From Bacillota bacterium (lineage in GTDB: Bacteria; Bacillota; Bacilli; Alicyclobacillales; SLC66), in the NCBI GenBank assembly GCA_021797415.1, contig JAJZZT010000500.1, forward strand, positions 1 through 14,805: DNA of 14,805 nucleotides, read 5' to 3'. Shown here one piece after another: positions 1 to 6,790 of this stretch (position 1 is the first letter of the stretch; the number at the start of each line of letters is the position of its first letter). Under the pieces are notes generated by a model. That model did no database searches and had not been told where the DNA came from. It was given only the letters and a program-made list of their open reading frames with translations. Made by a program: the position numbers and the translations under genes.

Positions 1-438
1 CCACTCTCACTGGGATTTGTGCTTGGCGTGACGAGTTGGGGAGGATTGGCGCGTGCGGTTCGTTCACAGACACTCAGCCTGCGCGAACGGGGATTCATCG
101 AGTCGGCGCGCGGGCTTGGACTGTCAAACCGCCATATTATCATGAAGGAAATATTTCCTAACGTGGCGCCGTTTGTCGTGATGAACCTGCTGTTTGCCAC
201 GACGGGCAGCATCTATTCGGAGATCACGCTGTTCTTTCTCGGCATTGTGCCGTTTTCAAACAACAACTGGGGCGTCATGCTGAACATGGCCTTCTTCCAG
301 TCCGGGGCCATGTACACGACGAGCGGTCTTTTGTACCTCATGTCTCCGCTCGCCTGCATCATGCTCGTAACGTTCGGCGTGGTCCTCGTTCTCGACGCTG
401 TGGACGAGATCTTCAACCCGCGCCTGAAAGGAGTCTGA
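1..438 (+). CDS. Opp/Dpp-type ABC transporter permease, C-terminal half (5' partial)
   Basis: The frame is open from base 1, so the start lies upstream and 145 residues are seen; the GTG at 19 is internal. The protein is an inner-membrane permease of a peptide/nickel-type ABC importer (DppC/OppC side). The cytoplasmic EAA loop is visible as ESARGLGLSNRHIIMKEIFP (about residues 36-55), the motif that contacts the ATPases, followed by hydrophobic helices around VVMNLLFATTGSIYS and LMSPLACIMLVTFGVVLVL. Family members are usually near 280-300 residues, so about half is missing. The stop is only 3 bases before the next ATG, with the SD for that gene (AAAGGAG, 428-434) inside this coding end, so the two are translationally linked. 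The substrate cannot be read from the permease; peptides or muropeptides are inferred from the downstream cell-wall genes. Confidence 0.93.
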   Translation, partial: PLSLGFVLGVTSWGGLARAVRSQTLSLRERGFIESARGLGLSNRHIIMKEIFPNVAPFVVMNLLFATTGSIYSEITLFFLGIVPFSNNNWGVMLNMAFFQSGAMYTTSGLLYLMSPLACIMLVTFGVVLVLDAVDEIFNPRLKGV

Positions 439-441
439 CGC

Positions 442-1443
442 ATGGCCGCCCAGATCGAACAACCGGCTGTGAGCACCGCGCCGGAAGTGCGCATCCGCAA
501 TCTGTCTGTCGCCTATCAGACGTCCAGTGGACTGTTTGACGCCGTTCACGACCTCGAACTCGAAATTCCGAAAGGATCGATCACCGCCGTCATCGGCGAA
601 TCCGGTTCTGGCAAATCGACTCTGGCGATGGCGATGCTCAATTCGGTCACATTTCCTGGAGTCATTCGATCCGGCTCCATCGACTATGCGGAGCAGGGGG
701 ACATCCTCAAATTCGACCGCGAACGGCTGCGGCGGTTTCGCGGAGAGCACGCGGGGATGGTCTTTCAGGCGTCGCAGGACACGCTCAATCCGCTCAAGCG
801 CGTCGGGGCGCAACTGCTTGATCTGGCGCGCTCGCACGGCATCAAGGACAAGCGCAAGGTGCTGCGTGAAGCGGCGGAGTTGGCGGAGCGCATGGCACTG
901 CCGGCGGATCGCGTGCTGACTTCCTATCAACACGAACTGTCCGGTGGAATGCGCCAGCGCGTGAGCATCATTTTCGCTCTTGCGCTGCATCCTCGTATCG
1001 TCCTGCTTGACGAACCCACGACGGCGCTTGATGTGCTCTCGCAATCCCACGTTTTGGAGATCATCCGCGAGATCCATCGCGAAAGGGGTCTCACCACGCT
1101 GCTCATCACCCATGACATGGGCGTGGTGGCCGAGCTGTCCCACCGCGTGGTCGTCATGTACGCTGGACGGATCGTGGAAGACGCTCCGTCGCAGGAATTG
1201 TTGCGCAAGCCGCTGCATCCCTATTCGCAGGCGTTGATCCGCGCCATCCCGCGTCTGACGGGGTCGCTTGAGGATGCGCGCGCGTTGCCCGGTGCGCCGC
1301 TTGAATTGCGACAGATTCCGCAGCAGGGTTGTGTGTTTCGCGATCGCTGCCCCGTGCGGATGCCGATCTGCGATACAGTGACTCCGGTGCTGCGGGAAGT
1401 GGTTCCCGGCCGTCGTGTGGCGTGCCATTTGGAGGATATGTGA
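442..1443 (+). CDS. Opp/Dpp-type ABC transporter ATP-binding protein (first ATPase, OppD/DppD-like)
   Basis: This 333-residue cytoplasmic ATPase powers the importer whose permease ends just upstream. Visible motifs are Walker A GESGSGKST (52-60), Q-loop VFQ (107-109) with the peptide-family LNPLKR stretch, signature LSGGM (166-170), Walker B IVLLDEP (186-192), D-loop ALD, and the H-loop histidine in ITHDMG (H224). The C-terminal oligopeptide-transporter extension has four cysteines (C297, C303, C310, C328) in the usual GCVFRDRCP context; related Dpp/Opp ATPases have been reported to bind an Fe-S cluster there. The start ATG at 442 has AAAGGAG about 8 bases upstream. The length is normal and no motif is missing. 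The next ATPase follows after 34 bases. The family is certain; the substrate is inferred from context. Confidence 0.95.
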   Translation: MAAQIEQPAVSTAPEVRIRNLSVAYQTSSGLFDAVHDLELEIPKGSITAVIGESGSGKSTLAMAMLNSVTFPGVIRSGSIDYAEQGDILKFDRERLRRFRGEHAGMVFQASQDTLNPLKRVGAQLLDLARSHGIKDKRKVLREAAELAERMALPADRVLTSYQHELSGGMRQRVSIIFALALHPRIVLLDEPTTALDVLSQSHVLEIIREIHRERGLTTLLITHDMGVVAELSHRVVVMYAGRIVEDAPSQELLRKPLHPYSQALIRAIPRLTGSLEDARALPGAPLELRQIPQQGCVFRDRCPVRMPICDTVTPVLREVVPGRRVACHLEDM

Positions 1444-1477
1444 TCAGATCTCGCGCATGTTCATTGGAGGTGACATC

Positions 1478-2524
1478 GTGATAGAGGTCGTGAATCTGCA
1501 AAAAACCTATCCCGGAACGCGCGGCACGCTGTCCCGCGGCGAGGTGCGCGCGCTGCGCGGCGTATCCTTGGGCATCGTGCGGGGCGGGGCGCTCGCACTC
1601 ATTGGAGAGTCGGGGTGTGGCAAGACGACGCTCGGACGCATTGTAACCGGGCTTGAGTCGTATACGGGAGGGGAGGTTCTGATCGATGGGATCAAGGTGT
1701 CGGATTTGTCTGTGGCCGGCAGGCGAGCCCAATTCCGCAAAGTACAACTGATCCACCAGGACCCGTATGCCGCGCTCAATCCGACGCGTACGATCGCAAG
1801 CGCCTTGTTTGATCCGCTTCGCCTGCAGGCGAGGCGTTCCGGCAAGGACCAGGCATGGATCGAGCGACGGGCGGTGGAATTGCTGCGCCTCGTCGGACTG
1901 GATGCGAGCGAGTCGCTGTACAAGTATCCCCACCAACTGTCGGGCGGTCAGCGGCAACGCGTCGTCATCGCGCGGGCGCTGACGGTGGAACCGGAGGCAC
2001 TGGTTGCGGATGAAGCCGTTTCAATGATCGATGTGTCGCTGCGGCTGGGCGTATTGAACCTGCTATCGCAGTTGCGCAAGGAGCTGAATATCTCCATTAT
2101 TTTTATTACCCATGATGTGGCTGCGGCACGTTATGTGGCGCAGGGCGGACTGACCGCGGTCATCTACCGTGGGGAGATCGTCGAGATGGGGCCGACGGAC
2201 GATCTGATCCAGCGGCCGGTGCACCCCTACACACAGTCATTGCTGAGTGCCGTTCCTGTACTTCATGGTCTTGAGACGGAGGGGCCGGATCGCTTCATCC
2301 CGCGGCCCAGCGAACAGGATGAATCAAGAGAGACGACCGGATGCCTGTTCGCCGAGCGTTGCCCGTTTGCGGACGACGGATGCCATACACAGCATCCGGA
2401 GCCGGCGCCGTGGGAGGGGGATCCGGGCAGTCGGCAGGTTGCCTGCTTCAAGCCGCACATCCGCAAAGTCGTCGCCGTGCCTGTTCCGGTTGGGGCGGGT
2501 GAGTCCGCGCAGGACGGCGCTTGA
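1478..2524 (+). CDS. Opp/Dpp-type ABC transporter ATP-binding protein (second ATPase, OppF/DppF-like)
   Basis: This 348-residue second ATPase completes the heterodimer with the preceding gene. I chose the GTG at 1478 because GGAGGTG (1466-1472) lies just upstream and the protein then begins at the conserved IEVVNLQKTYPG; the frame is also open further upstream within the previous gene. Motifs: Walker A GESGCGKTT (43-51), Q-loop HQDPYAALNP (93-102), signature LSGGQRQR (154-161), Walker B region ALVADEAVSMIDVS (174-187), H-loop THDVA. The usual DEP after Walker B is DEA here and the ALD of the D-loop is MID; the catalytic Glu is kept, so it should still hydrolyse ATP. The C-terminal four-cysteine segment is present (C289, C295, C302, C323). 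A gap of 73 bases separates it from the GH84 gene. Confidence 0.94.
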   Translation: MIEVVNLQKTYPGTRGTLSRGEVRALRGVSLGIVRGGALALIGESGCGKTTLGRIVTGLESYTGGEVLIDGIKVSDLSVAGRRAQFRKVQLIHQDPYAALNPTRTIASALFDPLRLQARRSGKDQAWIERRAVELLRLVGLDASESLYKYPHQLSGGQRQRVVIARALTVEPEALVADEAVSMIDVSLRLGVLNLLSQLRKELNISIIFITHDVAAARYVAQGGLTAVIYRGEIVEMGPTDDLIQRPVHPYTQSLLSAVPVLHGLETEGPDRFIPRPSEQDESRETTGCLFAERCPFADDGCHTQHPEPAPWEGDPGSRQVACFKPHIRKVVAVPVPVGAGESAQDGA

Positions 2525-2581
2525 CGGCAGGGAGTATGACGGTCGCCGGCAGAGAACGATAGATGGACGGGGTGGGGGTGC

Positions 2582-2589
2582 AAAGGAGG
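2582..2589 (+). promoter_or_regulatory. Ribosome binding site that fixes the GH84 start
   Basis: AAAGGAGG, a full-strength Shine-Dalgarno site, lies 8 bases before the GTG at 2598. The reading frame is open back to about 2247 inside the ATPase gene, so this site, together with the signal-peptide-like residues that follow, decides the start. Confidence 0.85.
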
Positions 2590-2597
2590 AATGCCGC

Positions 2598-4097
2598 GTG
2601 AAAATCAGCCGCGAAATGGGCATCGTCGCGGTCTTTGCACTCGCTGTGGGCGCACTTCTGGCAGGATTAGATTCGGTCTACGTTCATCCGCTGTCCCGGA
2701 GTGCGGCAAAGCCGCAACGGCATGCCGCCGGGCGCGCTTCTTCCGCGTGGAAGCCGCCGTTTCTCTCCGGCGTCGTCGAAGGGTTTTATGGACCGTCGTG
2801 GAGTGTGGCGGACACGCTCGCCATCATGCGCTTCGAACGCGCGCACCACATGAACACATTCCTGTATGCGCCAAAGTACGACCCATACAGCCGGATCGAC
2901 TGGCGGACGCCGTATCCGCCGGCCGCTTTTGCAAAGTTGCGGGCGTTGATCGAGGGAGCGCGCGCAAGTGGCGTCCGTTTCGTGTATTCGGTCAGTCCGG
3001 GGCTGAATATCACGTACAGCAGCCGACGGGACCGCGCCGCCCTGCTCGCGAAGATCAATCAAGTGCGCGGGGCGGGCGTCAACGAGTTCATGCTCAGCCT
3101 GGACGATATCGCGGGGAACCTGAACGCGGCCGACAACCGCCGCTATCACGGAAACCTGGCGTGGGCGGAGGCGGACCTCGCCAATTACGTATGGAACCAG
3201 GAGCGCCGGTTGGATCCCCATTTTCGCCTCTTGCTCGCTCAGACAGACTACTATGGCTTGACGGACAACGCGTTCTGGGAGACCCTGAAGCACCGCCTGT
3301 CGCCTGCTGTTACGCCGATCTGGACGGGTTCGTGGGCCTTGTCTCAGACCATCACCGCGCAACAGGTTGCGGCAGTCGAACGGGACATGGGCCATCGTGT
3401 GTTGATATGGGACAATTATCCTGTCAATGACTTCACGTACGTCATCAATAAACACCCGGAGCTGTTCATGGGACCTCTCGTGGGCCGGGGCGCCGGCGTT
3501 CCGTCCCTCGTGGCCGGATATCTGTTCAATCCCATGTTCCAGGCGCGCGCATCGGAGATCGCCCTGTGGACGGCAGGCGCATACCTGGCGAATCCCGCAC
3601 ACTATGACCCTACGCAGGCGTGGCGCCAGGCCATCCGCGCCATCGGCGGTCCCGCTTCCGGCGCTCTGGCGCTGTTTGCCGCAGACAACAGCTCGTACTT
3701 TGACGAGAATTTGCAACCATCGCATCTTGCCGCCGACATGTCCGCCTTCTGGCATGAGCGCGCGAGCGGGGCCGATCTTGCCAAAACACCGTTGGCCCGC
3801 GATTTTGCGGCCATGATGGCCGTGAATGGAACGCTGGCGGCCAAATTGCCCGATCAGGCCTTATATAAGGAGATTGCGCCGTGGGCGCGTCTCTTGTCTT
3901 TTCAGGGGAGCGCCGGGCTCTACGCGATCTCCGCCCTGCGGACCGCCGGGAAACACTCCCTGTCGAGCGCGCAGCGCACGGTGATTCTGCGCGATCTGGA
4001 TCAACTGCGGCGCAATCCGCTCATCACGGCGGGCTCGGTGACGCAGAACTTTCTTGCCGCGGTGCTGACCGTCGGCGAGCCGTCTGCGGCAGGGTAG
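2598..4097 (+). CDS. Exported GH84 beta-N-acetylglucosaminidase (NAGidase/O-GlcNAcase fold)
   Basis: This 499-residue protein hydrolyses beta-N-acetylglucosaminides. Residues 1-29 form a signal peptide or signal anchor (basic start KISREMG, then hydrophobic IVAVFALAVGALLAGL), so it acts outside the membrane; there is no lipobox cysteine. The GH84 catalytic domain follows: EGFYGPSW (61-68), LYAPKYDPY (89-97), the catalytic Asp pair D169-D170 in FMLSLDDI, and DNYPVND with NPMFQARASEIAL further on. In GH84 the enzyme uses substrate-assisted catalysis with this Asp pair. The length fits a catalytic domain plus a short helical C-terminus, without the carbohydrate-binding modules of clostridial homologues. 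It sits between a peptide-type importer and cell-wall recycling genes, suggesting action on peptidoglycan-derived or other GlcNAc polymers (inference). The GTG start is set by AAAGGAGG. Confidence 0.92.
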   Translation: MKISREMGIVAVFALAVGALLAGLDSVYVHPLSRSAAKPQRHAAGRASSAWKPPFLSGVVEGFYGPSWSVADTLAIMRFERAHHMNTFLYAPKYDPYSRIDWRTPYPPAAFAKLRALIEGARASGVRFVYSVSPGLNITYSSRRDRAALLAKINQVRGAGVNEFMLSLDDIAGNLNAADNRRYHGNLAWAEADLANYVWNQERRLDPHFRLLLAQTDYYGLTDNAFWETLKHRLSPAVTPIWTGSWALSQTITAQQVAAVERDMGHRVLIWDNYPVNDFTYVINKHPELFMGPLVGRGAGVPSLVAGYLFNPMFQARASEIALWTAGAYLANPAHYDPTQAWRQAIRAIGGPASGALALFAADNSSYFDENLQPSHLAADMSAFWHERASGADLAKTPLARDFAAMMAVNGTLAAKLPDQALYKEIAPWARLLSFQGSAGLYAISALRTAGKHSLSSAQRTVILRDLDQLRRNPLITAGSVTQNFLAAVLTVGEPSAAG

Positions 4098-4116
4098 GCA
4101 GGGCAGTCTGCAGGCT

Positions 4117-4208
4117 GGGCCGGCGCCGTGCCCTATGCCCGGCGAGGTTAGCGCCGTGGACAAGGCTTGCAGGGCCGACGCCGTGCCCTATGCCCGGCGA
4201 GGTTAGCG
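4117..4208. repeat. Two 37-bp direct repeats with 55-bp period
   Basis: Copies at 4117-4153 and 4172-4208 differ at one position (GGGCCGGC versus GGGCCGAC at the left end) and are identical over the remaining 29 bases, which begin GCCGTGCCCTATGCCCGG. Each copy can fold into a small hairpin (GCCGTGC, loop CCTAT, GCCCGGC, one mismatch), as in REP-like repeats. A diverged related stretch lies at about 9504-9556. Confidence 0.85.
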
Positions 4209-4281
4209 ACAGCGGTGTTTGAGCAGGAGCCTGGGGACATGCGATCCAGTCTTCGAGGGGCAGGCGGGCTCATTTTGATCG

Positions 4282-4307
4282 AGCGTTTGAGGCGTCAATC
4301 AAACGCT
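4282..4307. repeat. Dispersed stem-loop element, copy 1
   Basis: A perfect 9-bp inverted repeat, AGCGTTTGA / TCAAACGCT, encloses an 8-base loop (GGCGTCAA); GATC flanks both sides and could lengthen the stem past a one-base bulge. The same arms and an almost identical loop recur, inverted, at 8445-8474. There is no U-run, so it is not a standard intrinsic terminator. Confidence 0.8.
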
Positions 4308-4422
4308 GATCGACCCGCAACGCCTGCCGAAGATGGGTGGATCTCATGTCACGGGGGGATGACGAAGACTGGCACGAGCATTTTCAAGACAGACGGCTGA
4401 CGCGGTTCCCGGAGGTGATGTC

Positions 4423-5796
4423 ATGCATCAGGCGCCGATTGAGACCGATGCGATGCAAAAGGCGGATTACTGGCTGGAATCTCTGCATGAGCCGGATGAA
4501 GTGTTGCAGACGCCGGAACAAGTCAGTGAACAGAATGCGCGGTGGGAGAAGACGGTTCCGTCGTTGCAAGCCCTCTTGGACTATCCGGAATCCATCTCGC
4601 GTGAGAAGCTTGTTCGGCTGTTGTCCACCGACCGACCGCCTGCCGGCGAACTGTTCGATGAGCGGGGAAGCGCGGTGGACGGCGCATTTTGGGAGATGAT
4701 GGCTGCGGCGCGCGCAACGCCGCAGCCTGATGGAGAGCGGACGGCCGTGCGTTACGGATTTGCGGTCGAACGATTGGACGTACGGACCTTTCCCACCAGC
4801 TCGGGCGTATTTCGCAAGGGCCAGGGGGAGCGGTTCGACCGTCTCCAGGAGACCGCGTGGCCCGTATTTGAACCGCTGGTCATCCACCATCGTTCGAAAG
4901 ACGGACGGTTCGTTTATGCACAAAGCCGGACGTACAGGGGTTGGACACGGGTGGAAGGCGTTGCGGAGACCGACCGCGAGACGTTTCACAGGCAACTCGC
5001 GACTTTTGCGCAGGGCGCGTTCGCGACCGTCCTGGAACGCTCCGCTCCGGTTTATCTGCCGGACGGGGAGACCCGCGAGGCGGCGTTCGCGACTCGTCTT
5101 CCCTTGGCGGGAACCGGCGCACGGATGGCCGCGCCTGACGGGGATGACCGTCTCGCGGTATGGTGGCCAGTCCGGGACGGGGATGGCCGGCTGAATCTCG
5201 TGCGCGCGGCCGTGGCGCAGACAGATGCCTGTCCCGGCCATCTGCCCTGCAACAGGCGTTCACTCGTCGGGCAGGCGTTCAAACTGCTCGGCGAGCCGTA
5301 CGGCTGGGGCGGCGCATGCGGCCTGCACGACTGTTCCAGTTTCGTGATGGACATGTACCGTACGGTCGGCATGGATCTTCCGCGCAATACAGACGATCAG
5401 GAGGCGGTCCCATCTGCGCGCGCGCACCGTTTTGCGCCGGGGGATGACGTCGCCGCTCGGATGTCCGTCCTGTCCACTTTTCGCGCGGGGGATGTTCTGT
5501 ACATGCCGGGACATACGATGGTGTGGCTGGGGCTGCGCAACGGGCGCGCATACGTGATTCACGACTACAGCGGCTATGCGGTTCCCGACGGTTCCGGCGG
5601 ATGGATGGGCGTTCCCGTGCAGAAGGTCGGCGTGATGCCCCTGGACAGGCGCCTGGGCGACGGGCGGCAATACGTGGAGGCATTGACGAGCGCCGTCTCC
5701 TTCACGGAGGAAGCGCCGTCTGCAGTGGAAGCGCCGTCTGCAGTGGAAGCGCCGCCTGCAGTGGAAGCGCCGCCGGACAGACGGCGCGGCGGGTAA
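4423..5796 (+). CDS. SH3b-containing NlpC/P60 peptidoglycan endopeptidase
   Basis: This is a 457-residue cysteine peptidase of the NlpC/P60 family. Such enzymes cut the gamma-D-glutamyl to diamino-acid bond of peptidoglycan stem peptides. Order of parts: an N-terminal NlpC/P60-associated helical region (about 10-100, YWLESLHEPDEVL), two bacterial SH3b1-type domains (about 105-265, for example DGRFVYAQSRTYRGWT), then the catalytic domain with Cys304 in GLHDCSSF, His364 in GHTMVWLG and His380 in YVIHDY. No signal peptide is seen, so it is probably cytoplasmic and acts on imported muropeptides, as proposed for YkfC-type enzymes beside dipeptide permeases. The start ATG follows GGAGGTGA. The C-terminal tail carries a hexapeptide repeat (APSAVE) encoded by 18-bp tandem repeats. 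Alternative: non-classical export with a lytic role; the operon context favours recycling. Confidence 0.92.
   Translation: MHQAPIETDAMQKADYWLESLHEPDEVLQTPEQVSEQNARWEKTVPSLQALLDYPESISREKLVRLLSTDRPPAGELFDERGSAVDGAFWEMMAAARATPQPDGERTAVRYGFAVERLDVRTFPTSSGVFRKGQGERFDRLQETAWPVFEPLVIHHRSKDGRFVYAQSRTYRGWTRVEGVAETDRETFHRQLATFAQGAFATVLERSAPVYLPDGETREAAFATRLPLAGTGARMAAPDGDDRLAVWWPVRDGDGRLNLVRAAVAQTDACPGHLPCNRRSLVGQAFKLLGEPYGWGGACGLHDCSSFVMDMYRTVGMDLPRNTDDQEAVPSARAHRFAPGDDVAARMSVLSTFRAGDVLYMPGHTMVWLGLRNGRAYVIHDYSGYAVPDGSGGWMGVPVQKVGVMPLDRRLGDGRQYVEALTSAVSFTEEAPSAVEAPSAVEAPPAVEAPPDRRRGG
5710..5774 (+). repeat. 18-bp tandem repeat, about 3.6 copies, in the 3' end of the NlpC/P60 gene
   Basis: The unit gaagcgccgtctgcagtg occurs at 5710-5727 and 5728-5745, with one base changed at 5746-5763, then an 11-base partial unit. 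It encodes EAPSAV/EAPPAV, a Pro/Ala/Glu-rich tail after the catalytic domain. Perfect in-frame units suggest recent expansion by slippage, and copy number may vary among strains. Confidence 0.9.
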
Positions 5797-5865
5797 AAAA
5801 ACGCATGCGGGCCGAAGGGACATGGGATGGACTTCCGCTGCCCCTAATGTGCAAAACGATGGATT

Positions 5866-5870
5866 GGGAG
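5866..5870 (+). promoter_or_regulatory. Ribosome binding site supporting the TTG start of murQ
   Basis: GGGAG lies 8 bases before TTG 5879. The upstream in-frame ATG at 5822 has a purine run (GAAGGGA) only one base away, too close to be efficient. The protein from TTG 5879 aligns end to end with the N-terminus of Bacillus MurQ. Confidence 0.65.
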
Positions 5871-5878
5871 CGATAGCC

Positions 5879-6790
5879 TTGGCGAGTGATATAACTTCTC
5901 TTATGACAGAAAACCGCAACGTCCGTTCGGGCAAACTTGACTGTCTCTCTGCGCTTGAAATCGTCACGCTCATGAATCAGGAAGACGCGCAGGTGGCTCT
6001 GGCGGTGCGTCCTGCGCTGCCGCACATCGCGGACGCCGTGGCGCGGGCGGCGGAGAACCTGCGGACAGGCGGGCGCCTGATCTACGCCGGCGCCGGCACG
6101 AGCGGGCGTCTCGGCGTGCTGGACGCATCCGAGTGTCCTCCCACGTTCGGGGTTTCCGAAGATCAGGTGACCGGACTGCTGGCCGGCGGACTGAACGTAT
6201 TTGCGACGGCCAAAGAAGCGATCGAAGACGATCTCTTGCAGGGTGAGGAGGATGTGCGGCAGCTTGGCGTGAACGCCCGGGATTTTCTTGTGGGCGTGAG
6301 CGCCAGCGGCCGGACGCCGTACACCATCGGCGCATTGCAGGAGGCGCGCGCGGCCGGCGCGGGAACCTGCGCCGTCTCGTGCAATATGGATGCGGAAATG
6401 AGCAAGGTGGCCGACATTGCCGTCGAAATCGATACGGGAGCCGAGATTCTCACGGGGTCCACGCGCCTGAAGGCGGGGACGGCGCAGAAGATGGTCCTGA
6501 ACATGATCAGCACGGGGGCGATGGTGTTGATCGGCAAGGTGTACGACAACCTGATGGTCGATCTCCGTCCCACCAACCGCAAACTGGTCGTCCGCTCAGT
6601 CAACATGCTGCAACAGGTGCTGGATATTCCGGAGGAGACGGCGTCCGGTCTTCTCGAACAGGCGGAATTCAATGTGAAGGCGGCCATCGTGATGGGTCTG
6701 CTGGGCGTCGGGCTGCCGGAGGCGCTCGCAAGGCTTGAGCAGGCGGGCGGGTTTGTGCGGCGCGCGCTGGACGAGGTCTGTCCGTCATGA
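5879..6790 (+). CDS. murQ: N-acetylmuramic acid 6-phosphate etherase MurQ
   Basis: This 303-residue cytoplasmic SIS-domain lyase cleaves the D-lactyl ether of MurNAc-6-phosphate, giving GlcNAc-6-phosphate and lactate, the key step of muramic acid recycling. The MurQ block GAGTSGRLGVLDASECPPTF is present (71-90), with the family's catalytic Glu at E85; ASGRTPYTIGAL, GSTRLKAGTAQK and NLMVDLRPTN are further hallmarks. With the TTG start the N-terminus reads (M)ASDITSLMTENRN, close to Bacillus MurQ in length and sequence. It overlaps nagZ by ATGA (6787-6790), so the two are translationally coupled. Neither MurP nor a MurNAc kinase is nearby, so the source of the 6-phosphate must lie elsewhere. 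I see nothing broken in it. Confidence 0.96.
   Translation: MASDITSLMTENRNVRSGKLDCLSALEIVTLMNQEDAQVALAVRPALPHIADAVARAAENLRTGGRLIYAGAGTSGRLGVLDASECPPTFGVSEDQVTGLLAGGLNVFATAKEAIEDDLLQGEEDVRQLGVNARDFLVGVSASGRTPYTIGALQEARAAGAGTCAVSCNMDAEMSKVADIAVEIDTGAEILTGSTRLKAGTAQKMVLNMISTGAMVLIGKVYDNLMVDLRPTNRKLVVRSVNMLQQVLDIPEETASGLLEQAEFNVKAAIVMGLLGVGLPEALARLEQAGGFVRRALDEVCPS

Larger units (their letters stand above)
4098..4422. other. Gene-free spacer with direct repeats and a stem-loop
   Basis: This 325-base gap between the GH84 and NlpC/P60 genes holds two 37-bp direct repeats (4117-4153, 4172-4208) and a dispersed stem-loop (4282-4307). Short open frames here (for example 4167-4400) have no SD or recognisable product, and their codons come from the repeats. 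I see no convincing promoter or T-tailed terminator. Confidence 0.7.

Noticed and set aside
2247..2597. N-terminal extension of the GH84 frame into the ATPase gene
   Set aside because: The extension overlaps real OppF codons in another frame and reads as low-quality Arg-rich sequence; AAAGGAGG before GTG 2598 and the signal peptide that follows mark the true start.
4117..4208. CRISPR array
   Set aside because: There are only two repeats with one 18-base gap and no cas genes; the repeats contain their own hairpin and have a relative elsewhere.
4167..4400. Small + strand ORF in the spacer after GH84
   Set aside because: It is made of the 37-bp repeat and the stem-loop, with no SD or familiar sequence.
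5822..5878. ATG 5822 as the murQ start
   Set aside because: The purine run is only one base from that ATG, and the added residues are not found in MurQ; TTG 5879 gives the usual N-terminus.
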